Assembly (NCBI GenBank): GCA_947044405.1
Contig: CAMRHE010000115.1
Location: 4,836,001-4,900,000, forward strand
Direction of reading: 5' to 3'
Length of the DNA: 64,000 nucleotides
Origin: Leptodactylus fallax
Lineage: Eukaryota > Chordata > Amphibia > Anura > Leptodactylidae
Below the pieces are notes generated by a model, which did not search any database, had not been told where the DNA came from, and saw only the letters and a program-made list of their open reading frames with translations. Both the position numbers and the translations under genes were made by a program. Of this stretch, positions 31,838 through 41,455 are shown piece by piece. The first letter of the stretch is position 1; every line of letters begins with the position of its first letter.

Positions 31838-32157
31838 TTAAAGGCGTTGTCCAATTCCAGACCAATATTAAGAGACAAATGATATTGTTTATATAATAAA
31901 AAGTTATATAATTTTTCAATATACTTTCTGCATCAATTCCTCACGGTTTGCTATATCTCTGCTTGCTGTCATTTATTCTGCTTACTCTAAGTGTATAAAA
32001 ATCAGTCCATGGTCATTTGATGAACACACAGGTGCACAGATCGTTATAGTCACAGCACAGTAATCAGACCTTTGCTGGTAATGAGCTGTGTCATCACATG
32101 ACCATGGACTGTATATCACATGATCATGGTTTGTTTATCACATGACCGTTGACTGTA
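31838..32157. repeat. Fragment of a T2-like repeat
   Basis: Begins TTAAAGGCGTTGTCC, similar to the TTAAAGGGG ends of T2-like MITEs in this window. Contains short CATGACCATGGACTGT-like tandem words. The right end is cut by the Tc1-like element at 32158. Low certainty. Confidence 0.35.
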
Positions 32158-33387
32158 CACTGTGTTCCAAATTATTATGCAAATAATATTTTCTCATATT
32201 TTCCAAAATTACCTATATGAATTGCAGTCATTGTAATTTTCCAGTCATCAACTATTCGAGTATAATTGAAAGGTTTTTGAACAAACTGCCTATGATAACA
32301 GTATATTTTTTAAAAAAATAAACACTCAAAATGCATGTTTTAAATTATTATGCACAGCAGAATTTGCAACCTTTTCATTTTTATTAAGAACAAAAAAATG
32401 GTCATTGTGAAATTATAAGCATTAGCACGTTATTACAAACTGAAATCAAACAGTTTTCAAGCCAAAACTTTATTCGAGGTGATGTTACATTTGCACATAG
32501 GACCCCTTGTTCGAAAGAAGCTTCTGAACTCTCTCGTCCATTGAATTTGTCAGTTTTTGGATGGTTTCTGCTTCAATTGTTTTGCATGAGGACAGAATAC
32601 CCTCCCAGAGCTGTTGCTTAGATGTGAACTGCCTCCCGCCATCATAGACACTCCTTTTGATGATGATCCAGAGGTTCTCAATGGGGTTGAGGTCAGGGGA
32701 GCATGGGGGCCACACCATAAGTTTGTCCCCTTTTATGCCCATAGCAGCCAGAGATGCAGATGTGTTATTTGCAGCATGAGACGGTGCATTATCATGCATG
32801 AAAATGATCTTTCAGCGTAATGCATGGTTCTTCTTCTTGAACCATGGCAGGAAGTGCTGTTTGAGAAACTCCACATACATTATGGAGTTCATCTTTACCC
32901 CTTCAGGGATCCTAAAGGGGCCGACAATCTCTCTCCCCATGATTCCAGCCCATGTATTGTTTGGCCCACTGAAGCCGTTTCTGCTTGTGTGCAGTGGATA
33001 GAGGAGGTCGACAGGATGGCTTACGCACAGCTGCAAACCTCTGAAGGACCCTGCATCTTGTTGTTCGGGGACGTTGGAGGCACCAGCAGCTTCAAAAACT
33101 TGTCTGCTGCTATGACAAGGCATTTTTGAAGCTGCTCTTTTAACCTGACGTAATTGCCTGTTGGAAAGAGTCCTCAATTTTCCCTTATCAGCACGCACAC
33201 GTGTGTGCTGTGAATCAGCTACATACCTCTTGATTGTGCGATGATCACGATGAAGTGTCTTGGCAATGTTGATTGTAGTCATGCCTTGACCTAAACACTC
33301 CACAATTTGTTGCTTCTCAGCAGCTGACACATCCTTTTTCTTTCCCATTTTGGCTGAAAATGTAGGCTGCTTAATAATGTGGGACAG
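32158..33387 (-). mobile_element. Tc1/mariner element with DX37E spacing
   Basis: The left end CACTGTGTTCCAAATTATTA follows TA (32156-32157). A second, related AAATTATTATGCACAGC lies inside at about 32343, and a complementary GCTTAATAATGTGGGACAG at about 33369-33387, so only the inner inverted repeat is paired. The outer right end is missing or degenerate. The transposase is on the minus strand between them. Confidence 0.75.
32485..33348 (-). pseudogene. Tc1/mariner transposase (DX37E), broken
   Basis: Starts at MGKKKDVSAAEKQQIVECLG (33348), a helix-turn-helix entry, with TINIAKTLHRDHRTIKRYV after it. The middle (about 33100-32960) is out of frame, the protein-like reading there being in another frame, which implies two compensating indels. 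An in-frame TGA lies at 32812-32814. The C-terminal part then shows MHDNAPSHAA and [11 protein letters not shown], with 37 residues between the second catalytic Asp and the Glu. That spacing is reported for the TRT-type (DD37E) branch. It would cut and paste the element at TA sites. The breaks make it inactive. Confidence 0.8.
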
Positions 33388-34624
33388 CCTTCTTAAGTAG
33401 TTTTGCCTTTAAAAATAAAAATAATACGCCAAAAACACGCCCTTATTAAAGGTTATAGTCCCACCCCCAACAGAACCATACAAAATAAAAATTACCGTAA
33501 CAGAGAGGAAAAACTATTTTACAAAGTTTTTTAGTAGCACTTTGTGTTATTAAATAAATAAAAAAATGAAAAGTGAAAAACAGACACGTTTTCCCTCTTC
33601 TTTTGTTTATATTTTCCTGGATATAAAAAAAAATTAAAACACATGCAAAAATAAAAACAACATAAAAATAAAGCCCTATGTGTCACTGAAAAAAGACGCA
33701 GAAATTAGGTGAATTAGGTAAAGCATCTGGTATGGAAGTGGTTAAAGATACATATTTAGCATCTCTATATCCGTCAATCTATCCAGTTACATTAAACAGT
33801 TCAATGTGTCATCTGTGTTACATCTCTATACATACACAGTATTTTCCTTAGAAATGAAGCTGATATTTGGTCAGCGTCAAATGCCCTATCCCTCAGGTTC
33901 TAACTACCTAAGATGATGCAGATCATTTCTTTGTTTGCTTGTATTTCCCCCAGGCCTAACACTGGAAGCTGCAAATGTTAACAAGGATTAGGAAATGACT
34001 ACTGAGGATCCCGGCTGGCAGTCCATATGTTTGTATGATCAAATCCAAAGGCAAACACATTTGCATATTTACACAGTTAACCTATGACGATGCTGTACTT
34101 GTGAGAATGGGTAAAGAATAAAATAAGCTTGTGTTAAGTGGTGCACAGAGAGTACCGTGCATTATATTATCGTATGCGCTGTCAATTATTCTTTATGCTA
34201 CAACGTAGCTTGACTCATTGTAAAACCTCTTTTCTCATCCTCTGCTCAGGCTTCATAATTGCATATTTCCAGAAACTGGTTTATTTATGATGCAATAAGT
34301 TGTATCATAAAGAGGTCATTAGCGTCTTATAGAGATATGTCCACCCTTACATTTACGCAAATTTCATTAAGGACTTCAATTTCACAGGACACAAATTCCA
34401 TACATTATTACAACATGCTAGCAAAATCCTCAATAGGCTGCAATCTACATCACAAGTGAATACACATGGATGCAAAAAGCATAAACAACTTCAGTCCTAA
34501 AATAGCATTGCAAAATCATGTTTTTCTTCAGAGCTGGTTGTCTTGGGCCACTCATCTCAGAACCAAGTGGAAAGGAAGTGACGGACACAACTACAGCTAA
34601 TATAAAACATCACTAATTCCAAGT
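33388..34624. other. Intergenic sequence
   Basis: AT-rich with no supported exon or repeat boundary. It probably includes the eroded right end of the Tc1-like element. Confidence 0.35.
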
Positions 34625-34633
34625 ATATTTGTA

Positions 34634-34880
34634 GTGGTGCTGAGATTTTTGCTCACCATTCTTGTGATCATTTTGACCCCATGGGGTGAGATCTTGCATG
34701 GAGCCCCTGATCGAGGGAGATTATCAGTGGTCTTGTATGTCTTTCATTTTCTAATTATTGCTCCCACAGTTGATTTCAACACACAAAGCTGCTTGCCTAT
34801 TGCAGATTCAGTCTTCCCAGCCTGGTGCAGGTCTACAATTTTGTTTCTGGTGTCCTTCCACAGCTCTTTGGTCTTCACCA
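34634..34880 (-). pseudogene. Tc1-like transposase N-terminal fragment
   Basis: Minus-strand reading gives the DNA-binding part of a Tc1-like transposase (region complementary to TTTTGTTTCTGGTGTCC, encoding a GHxxR/K-type helix-turn-helix) from close to its start to roughly residue 80. The catalytic domain is missing. The start codon region is separated from the promoter end by the insertion at 34881. Confidence 0.6.
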
Positions 34881-35017
34881 GGGCCGGTTTTAGACAAAGT
34901 GGGGCCCCGGGCAAAATTAAAAGTGGGGCCCCAAATGTTGAAATATTGTACCTACTACATAGTCACATTCTGTTAATCTGATGTGCTGCAGTACTTACAG
35001 GGATGTTCCTAAGGTCT

Positions 35018-35252
35018 TTAAGGCCGGGGCCCCCCACATTGTGAAAACGCACCGTTTTATAGTACCTGCAAAGTGGAGAGTTTTCACAGCATGTCAATTA
35101 TACCTTCATAAATGCTGGTGTTTTCCGTAAAGGTATAATAGGTACAGAAAGTCCACAGAGGAAAACTCTGAGATCACAATGAAAAATGCTGCAGAAAAAA
35201 AAACGCAATGTGTTTCCGCCGCAGTCTTTTCTGCAGCATGGGGCCTTAGCAT
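35018..35252. repeat. Palindromic frog-type MITE, copy 2
   Basis: Left GGCCGGGGCCCCCCACATTG and right GCAGCATGGGGCCTTAGC are loose complements. Inside, CCTTCATAAATGCTGGTG and related words recall copy 1 at 10986-11298. Confidence 0.5.
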
Positions 35253-35402
35253 AAAGGGGTTGTTTCATTTGTTTGTAAATTTTTTTGCATAGCCAAACTA
35301 GTTGCTTGTGACCCTTTATAAATCAGGTGCACAAGTAACAAGGCATATGCCTTTTCCTACACACAATTAAAAAAATTTATATACATACAGAATTATCAAA
35401 TA

Positions 35403-35525
35403 GGACCACTATACCAGGACTAAATATCGTCACGTCACCTGCTGACTGCTATACCAGGACTAAATACTGTCACATCACCCGCTGACCGCTATACCAGGAT
35501 GAAATACTGTCACGTCAGCCACTTA
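35403..35525. repeat. 40-bp minisatellite, three copies
   Basis: The marker ATACCAGGAC recurs at 35411, 35451 and 35491 (exact 40-bp spacing), each followed by TAAATAYYGTCACRTCA. Confidence 0.85.
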
Positions 35526-35810
35526 CTGCCAGATTCCCCTCTGTCCTCATAGTATAATCCACAAATAGCAGCTTTTACTTATAATGTTCCCCTCGTAGCG
35601 CCAAACACTTCACTACAATCAGAGTTACTCCATTCCCCATCTTGAGAACACAACTACCCCCTTTTATTTGCAGATGCCCCCTCATAAGGCCAGCCAGTAA
35701 TTAACCTCTTCCTGCCCTGCACTGTAATAGTATGCTGCAGTAAGCAGTTTGTTCCTAGGACTACACTTTGCAGATACTGTAAAATGACCGTTTATGCCAC
35801 ATGGGACCCC

Positions 35811-36033
35811 GGCCTTAAGGCCGAGGCCCCACTTTGTGGAAAAGCAGCTTTTTTTGTTGCAGATTTTGCTTCAGTTTTTTGAGCCAAAGCCAAGCAGGGC
35901 TATAAAAGGATTGTGAAATATCTAGGAAGCTTCTTACACTTCTCCCTTCTGCTCAATCCACTCCTGGCTTTGGCTCAAAAAACAGCAACAAAATCTGCAA
36001 CAAAAAAATCCGCTTTTCTGTAACGTGAAACAC
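35811..36033. repeat. Palindromic frog-type MITE, copy 3
   Basis: Arms GGCCCCACTTTGTGGAAAAG with TTTTTTTGTTGCAGATTTTG on the left and CAAAATCTGCAACAAAAAAA with GCTTTTCTGTAACGTGAAAC on the right are near-perfect complements. The centre carries TTGAGCCAAAGCC / GGCTTTGGCTCAA. Confidence 0.75.
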
Positions 36034-36222
36034 AGTGTTTATGGCGGCTGCAGAAACGTGCGGTAATTTCCTCATAATATTTACCGTAATAGGGGAAGAA
36101 AGTGCAGAGAAAAATGCATCAAAAGCTCAATGAAAAACGCTGTGGGAAAAAAAAACCAATGTGTTTTTGCTGCTTTTTATCTCCTGTGCTTTTTAGCTGC
36201 GTTTTGTTGTGTCGGGGCTAAT

Positions 36223-36615
36223 CCAGGAATTACAGGTTTCTGCAAGGAACCCGGGGAAGGTGAAAAATAAAACCCACACTCACCTGTCCCTGGTCCTCCC
36301 ACCTCTGTCCGGTCCAGCGGCGCCCGGGGCTTGTTCCAGTGGCAGTTCTCGCCACACGTAACCACTGAGGCCTATCATCCGCCTCAGCAGCCTAAGGAAA
36401 GGAACCTGGATGTCACTTACATACGTCACCTGTGATGTCCTGTGTCCTTTCCTTAGGCCGCTGATTGGCCTCAGCAGTTACGTGCGGCGAGGACTTCTGC
36501 TAGAACAAGCCCCCGGGCGCCACTGGACCAGACAGCGGTGGGAGACACCGTGGACAGGTGAGTATTCTTATTTTTCACCTTCCCCAGCCTCCTTGCAGAA
36601 AACAGTAATTCCTGG
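36223..36615. repeat. Long palindrome (~180-bp arms)
   Basis: The left arm (about 36223-36405) and right arm (about 36430-36615) are inverted copies. Ends CCAGGAATTAC and GTAATTCCTGG match exactly, as do GGCGCCCGGGGCTTGTTC and GAACAAGCCCCCGGGCGCC apart from one base. The central spacer is short. No coding capacity is supported. Confidence 0.75.
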
Positions 36616-36649
36616 ACAACCTGTTTAACATCTCAATATACTGAGCATC

Positions 36650-36910
36650 ACAATTCTAGTATGTATAATGGTACACATGTACAGAAGAAAATATACAGTA
36701 GATAGACAATAATATGCTGTATATACCTACATATATACCATATATTTACACACATACATTCATATACAATATACGCACACACACATACCTGTCTACAATC
36801 ATACAGTACTCACACAGTAGCTAACACACATGCTGTAAACAAATATACACATATATACATATTATATACATATTACATATACATATTTTACACAAAACAT
36901 ACACTTACAC
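36650..36910. repeat. AC/AT-rich simple repeat
   Basis: Degenerate ACATATAT and CACACATAC words over about 260 bp. Confidence 0.7.
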
Positions 36911-37604
36911 TTGGCTGAATTGCTGGGTGAACTGGAAATGGAGGAATCTCACGTGCAGCTCTGTCTGGCAATAGTGAAAGCATCGCAGCAGACTCCCCCC
37001 TGCACACTACGATGTGCTGGATGCCTCACTGCATGGGGGGGGGGAAGCTAGTAGCTGTTTCTAAGTGCTGGCAAACTGTAGAAGCAGCGACCAGAAGAAT
37101 CTGCATCTGCCAATGCTTTCATCTACGGCCGATTAAGAGTCCTAATAGTAGGGAAAGTATGGGGCCCCTATGGGTGTTGGGGCCCTGGGCAATTGCCCAG
37201 TTTGCCCCCCCCTAACGCTGGCCTTGGTCTTTACCATAGTGGAGTTTGGAGTGTGACTGTTTGAGGTTGTGGACAGGTGTCTTTTATACTGATAACAATG
37301 TCAAACAGGTGCCATTACTACAGGTAATGAATGGAGGACAGAGGAGCCTCTTAAAGAAGAAGTTACAGGTCTGTGAGAGCCAGAAATCTTGCTTGTTTGT
37401 AGGTGACCAAATACTTATTTTCCACCAAAATTTTCAAATAAATTCTTAAAAAATCAGACAATGTGATTTTCTGGATTTGTTTTCTCATTTTGTCTCTCAT
37501 AGTTGAGGTCTACCTATGATGACAATTACAGGCCGGGCTCATCTTTTTAAGTGGGAGAACTTGCACAATTGGTGGCTGACTAAATACTTTTTTTCCCCAC
37601 TGTA

Positions 37605-38370
37605 TAAGTATTATACCTCCCAGTGTCTAGTGGTGTCAGACTCACCCTGCACAATGTATAATTAAAGGAGGAAAATATTAACGTTGGGCAATTATTTTGC
37701 ATTCTGCTGCATTATGTCAGCACACAATAACATGGTTCTTAAATTCTTAAGTTGGAAATAATAAATATTTGACAACCAGCATTTCAGTAAACTAAGCTAA
37801 TTCCAACTAATGTGATACGCCCGGAGTAAAAAAAAACATTAGTTTTTGTTTTGTTTTGTTTTCTGACAGCACATTGAGATTATATTAAGTTGTTCAAAGA
37901 TGTTTAATATTACACCAATGTGTGAAAAAAATATCTTGAAAATAATCCTCCTTAACAGAAAAAAAGTCATTGTCCTAGAGATTCCAAATTTGTAGAGTTA
38001 TAATATTGCATATCAGTTTGTCTATTTTTTGCCTTTTGGCAAATTGTGGTTAATTGTTGGCCCTTCGAGAGTCCTTCAATATATTGTGGGGTTCCTGAAC
38101 AGAATGTTTCTAGGGGAATATACTTCTGAAGATAGAGAATTAAGTGCAAGGGAGCCTGCCACACTTTTTTTTCCTGTCTGGATTCAGAGTCTAATAATAC
38201 CGCCTTCTGCATGAGCCATAAGAGCTGGGAGATATGTAAGCAGATGTTAACATTTGTATTGGCAACAGGTTGGATTGAATAATACAGCAATTTATGAACT
38301 AAATATTTAGGCTTTTAGTGGTGCAGGAACTCTAGAAACTATACAGCACTTGCTAAGCTATGCCCTAGTT
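37605..38370. other. Intergenic sequence
   Basis: AT-rich. No supported exon, terminal repeat or tandem array. Confidence 0.4.
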
Positions 38371-38540
38371 TAAAGGGGTTTTCTGCGTTATAGATATTGA
38401 TAATCTATCCATAGGATTGGTCATCAATACCAAATCATTGGGAGTCTGACAACTGCTGCAAACAGCTAATAGGTGAGGTTATCAGATGTAGGACCCCCAT
38501 TGATCATGATGTATGAAATCATGATTTTATTTTTTAAGTT
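38371..38540. repeat. TTAAAGGGGTTTTCTG repeat, copy 1
   Basis: Starts TTAAAGGGGTTTTCTGCG and contains ATTGATAATCTATCCATAGG and TTGGTCATCAATACCAAATC, a core shared with copies at 56735-56870, 57565-57690 and 58845-58872. TTAA at the start agrees with a T2-like end. The right end is not paired. Confidence 0.65.
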
Positions 38541-39394
38541 GATCAGCATACTAATCTCAGAACATGTTAAGCCAAGATAAGAAATAACGCATCTCTAGGT
38601 GTGAGTGATGTTTCAAGTATTTCACAAAAGGAAATGTTGTCCAACATATACAGAGGTGTCGACCTTTATCAGAGCTTGAATTTGGATAATGGATACTGCA
38701 GTAGTCAGTTTGGGGAGGCAAGGAGGTTGGCAGTAATAGTACTTGCAGGTGGATATGAACTCAACCAAGTCTTTGAGCTCTCGTCCTGAGCTGGTGCAGT
38801 GCTGAGGGGGCCTGCAGGGTGCCTAACGGTATGGGTAGTTTTCCCCGGGTCACATCTTAGTTGCTGTAATCCTCCCTTTGTCTAATTGAGAATGCAAGAA
38901 TAAGACTCAGGAGACAAGAGATTTGCAGAAGAAGGTAACCCACAGTCTTTACTTCAGGTAGAACAAGGTTAAACATCATCTAATTTCTGGAGGTAAATTA
39001 CTTATGTCATTACCACTGAGGCTGAGCTGTAGATGGAGACACGGACTGTGAAAAGGGGGTACCATTACTGGGTCAGTTTCACTCCAGATAATATGCAATA
39101 TTCTTTTACAAAGTCTGCAAAGTCTCTACAGGTTCCACTGCATGGTGTAGATCAGCAGGGTTGCTCTGTCTGTCCTGCGGCACAGGTAGGTCCTCAGATT
39201 ATTATTTGCCACACTTCAATCTGTGTCCCAAGCTGGGCAGGGGCAGTTTCTCCTCAAACTCCACTACTCTTCCTTCCTCCTAACTCCAGAAAGGCAAAGA
39301 AGATTTGGCCTCCTTTCACCCCCAAAACTTTCCCCGCCTGGACCAAAACAACATTCCACACTCATTTTGCAGTTGTTCAACCTCTTAAAAGTAA
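38541..39394. other. Sequence without assigned feature
   Basis: No supported gene. The end of this stretch runs into a homopolymer block at the edge of gypsy element 2. Confidence 0.35.
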
Positions 39395-39548
39395 AAAAAA
39401 AAAATTATTTAAAAAAAAAAACAAAAAAAATTAATTAAAAAAACAAAACAAAAAAAAAACTTTTTTTTGTTTCCCCCTTTTTTTTTTTTTAAAAAAAAAC
39501 CAATTTTTTCCCCCCCCCTTTTTTTTTTTAAAAAAAATTATTAAAAAA
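39395..39548. other. Homopolymer block at the 5' edge of gypsy element 2
   Basis: A, T and C runs replace roughly the first 62 bp of the 5' LTR, judged against the 3' LTR. Likely consensus failure. Confidence 0.7.
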
Positions 39549-40480
39549 GATGTTTCTGTGATTCTGTTCCTTTAAGACAGCAGCCATTGTAATTGTGACA
39601 TGATGCTGGAGTGACACACCCCCTTTGATTTCAGCCTGCCTGTTCTGCAGACAGAGTGTGAGCAGAGAAGCAGGAAGTGACGAGACAGAGAGCAGCAGCC
39701 ATCTTGGCAAGAGAGAAGACAGGTGTATGTGCTGTATTGAACTGGTGTGGAGATTTTTCTGTACAGCTAAGCTGTATCTTGGTCCAGAGACAAACAGAGT
39801 GTAAAGAGACAACAGGATTAGTGAGTCCACGTGAAAGGAACTGTGCTCAGTGGCTGATCAGTGAGACTGACATTGTGACTGTGTATATGGAAACCACAGA
39901 TAGAGACTTGCAGTGCTGTTGACGTACTGGACAGTAACTGCTAAATCCCGGCTCACATCCCAGCTCAGTGTTTGGATTCGGCAGGACTGTCAGTGTGCTG
40001 AGTGGAATCTGCTGTTGGATTACATTGCATTCATTTGGTTTCCCTGTCTGTTAAAGAGGACTTCATTTCTCCTGAGATCTTGATAACCGTGAGGAGAGGA
40101 CGCTTCACTACAAAAGAAAGGAACGACTTTGGGCCCCACCGCGCACTTCTACGGACTGTAAGCGGTCCACCTGGACCACTGGGGAAAAGGGGATGCACCC
40201 AAATGTGAAGTGAGGGTCAGTTAGGGATAGTTTTGCGTATATTGTTCATTCAGTGTCCATACTGCAGAAGTGGACAGAGTAAAAGTAGAAACTATTGCAG
40301 AATTTGCCTTGAAATTGTTCATGCTATATTGCATATTATGCTTGTCTTTATCCCTGTCATTTTCCCTTTAACTAGTCTTTATTAATTTATAGTAAATTAT
40401 TTTTTTTTTTCTTGAACTACCGCGTGTGCGTTCATTTCTGGTTGCGGAGTCCAAACCACCTGCCTTGCTCTTGGTTCACA
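39549..40480 (+). repeat. 5' LTR of gypsy element 2 (start missing)
   Basis: Matches 45734-46581. Its first 62 bp or so are replaced by the homopolymer block. Ends GGTTCACA at 40480. AATTGGTGTAGTCGGCAGG follows, in primer-binding-site position. Confidence 0.88.
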
Positions 40481-40513
40481 AATTGGTGTAGTCGGCAGGA
40501 TCCGCTTACCAGA

Positions 40514-41386
40514 ATGGACGGTGACGCACCCGTTAGGGAGAATGGTGCTGGAGGAAGAATGCCAGCAGGGGCTATAATGAGTCAGTTAGCTAAATTTGAT
40601 GGCAATAATATGTCAGTGAGTATTTGGGTGGAACAGATACGAATGATACAGCGAATGTACCAGACCACACCAGAAGTACTAGTAGAGCTAGCAATATTGA
40701 CATTACAAGGGGATGCTAAGACCACGGTGATATTGAGGCCATTTGAACAAAGGCAGACATTTGAGCAAGTAGTCCAGATTCTAGAAACCATCTATGGAGA
40801 AACTGCATTGCTGGGGTCTCTGCAGGCTCGGTTCTTCCAGAGGGTACAACAGGAGAATGAAAGCCTTCCCCAATATGCAAATGCCCTACAAGAATTGCTC
40901 CGAGATATTCAAGTGAAGGAAAGAGGGGGCTCGCCAGCCTTCTGTAACCCTGATCGGACAAACCGTGACCAGTTTATCCTGGGGATACGTGACGGCAGTT
41001 TAACTGTGACTATGCAGGATTTTATACGACGAGAGACTGATGCTAAATTCCATGATGTACAGGTAGAGGCCATCTCCCGTGCCAATAGCATGGTCCCGAA
41101 GCCCCAGACTGCAGTTGGAGTTACTTTGTCACAGGGGGCTAGTTCTGGCGTAGAGACAGTAGAAAAAGGGATGGTTAAAGAAATTCTCACAGTAATGCAG
41201 AAATTGCAAGAGCAAATGGAACGCTTGCACACCCGTTGTGATGAACATTCTATGAAAATTGCAGACTTCCAGAAAACTGGAGATGAAAGGGTGAGCCATC
41301 CACACCCAGAAAGTCAGAATCACCCACCACCCCACTGGAGGGATGAGGATAGGACCTACCGAAGGGGTCCAAATCATTTAGTGTAG
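40514..41386 (+). CDS. Gag of gypsy element 2
   Basis: The ATG at 40514 (MDGDAPVREN) is the first in frame after the leader; the frame is open from a TTG upstream. The 290-aa product has a capsid-like helical core with SIWVEQIRMIQRMYQ near residue 36, a LETIYGETALLGSLQARF segment near 95 and QENESLPQYANALQELL after it, the layout of Ty3/gypsy and PNMA-like capsids. A predicted coiled coil (MVKEILTVMQKLQEQMERL) lies near residue 220. It stops at TAG 41384-41386. The knuckle CWECGRMGHVAARC (41456-41497) lies further on in the same frame, beyond this TAG and a TGA at 41414, so the usual Gag C-terminus has been cut off. A short duplication (GAAGGGGYCCAAA twice, about 41358 and 41415) sits at the break. 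Confidence 0.8.
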   Translation: MDGDAPVRENGAGGRMPAGAIMSQLAKFDGNNMSVSIWVEQIRMIQRMYQTTPEVLVELAILTLQGDAKTTVILRPFEQRQTFEQVVQILETIYGETALLGSLQARFFQRVQQENESLPQYANALQELLRDIQVKERGGSPAFCNPDRTNRDQFILGIRDGSLTVTMQDFIRRETDAKFHDVQVEAISRANSMVPKPQTAVGVTLSQGASSGVETVEKGMVKEILTVMQKLQEQMERLHTRCDEHSMKIADFQKTGDERVSHPHPESQNHPPPHWRDEDRTYRRGPNHLV

Positions 41387-41455
41387 TGCTCAGGAGAAAT
41401 CGAAGGGGCTTACTGAAGGGGCCCAAACAGATGCCCAGAACGACGGGAGATACGC

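Larger units (their letters stand above)
34881..37223. mobile_element. Composite insertion with 13-bp target duplication
   Basis: Flanked by TTGGTCTTCACCA (34868-34880) and TTGGTCTTTACCA (37224-37236), 12 of 13 identical. Begins GGGCCGGTTTTAGACAAAGT and ends TTTGCCCCCCCCTAACGCTG-GCC, loosely complementary, with GGGGCCCYGGGCAA near both ends. It contains palindromic MITEs, a 40-bp minisatellite, a 390-bp palindrome and AC/AT simple repeat, so it has itself been a target for later insertions. Confidence 0.6.
34625..37602 (-). mobile_element. Tc1-like element fragment split by an insertion
   Basis: Two parts, 34625-34880 and 37224-37602, form the N-terminal coding end and 5' terminus of a Tc1-like transposon read on the minus strand. 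The right end is TTTTTCCCCACTG followed by TA (37603-37604). The left (transposase C-terminal) end is truncated near 34625. A 2.3-kb insertion interrupts it at the transposase start codon. Confidence 0.75.

Noticed and set aside
34634..34981. 115-aa plus-strand frame
   Set aside because: It is the opposite strand of a Tc1-like transposase fragment and runs across the insertion boundary.
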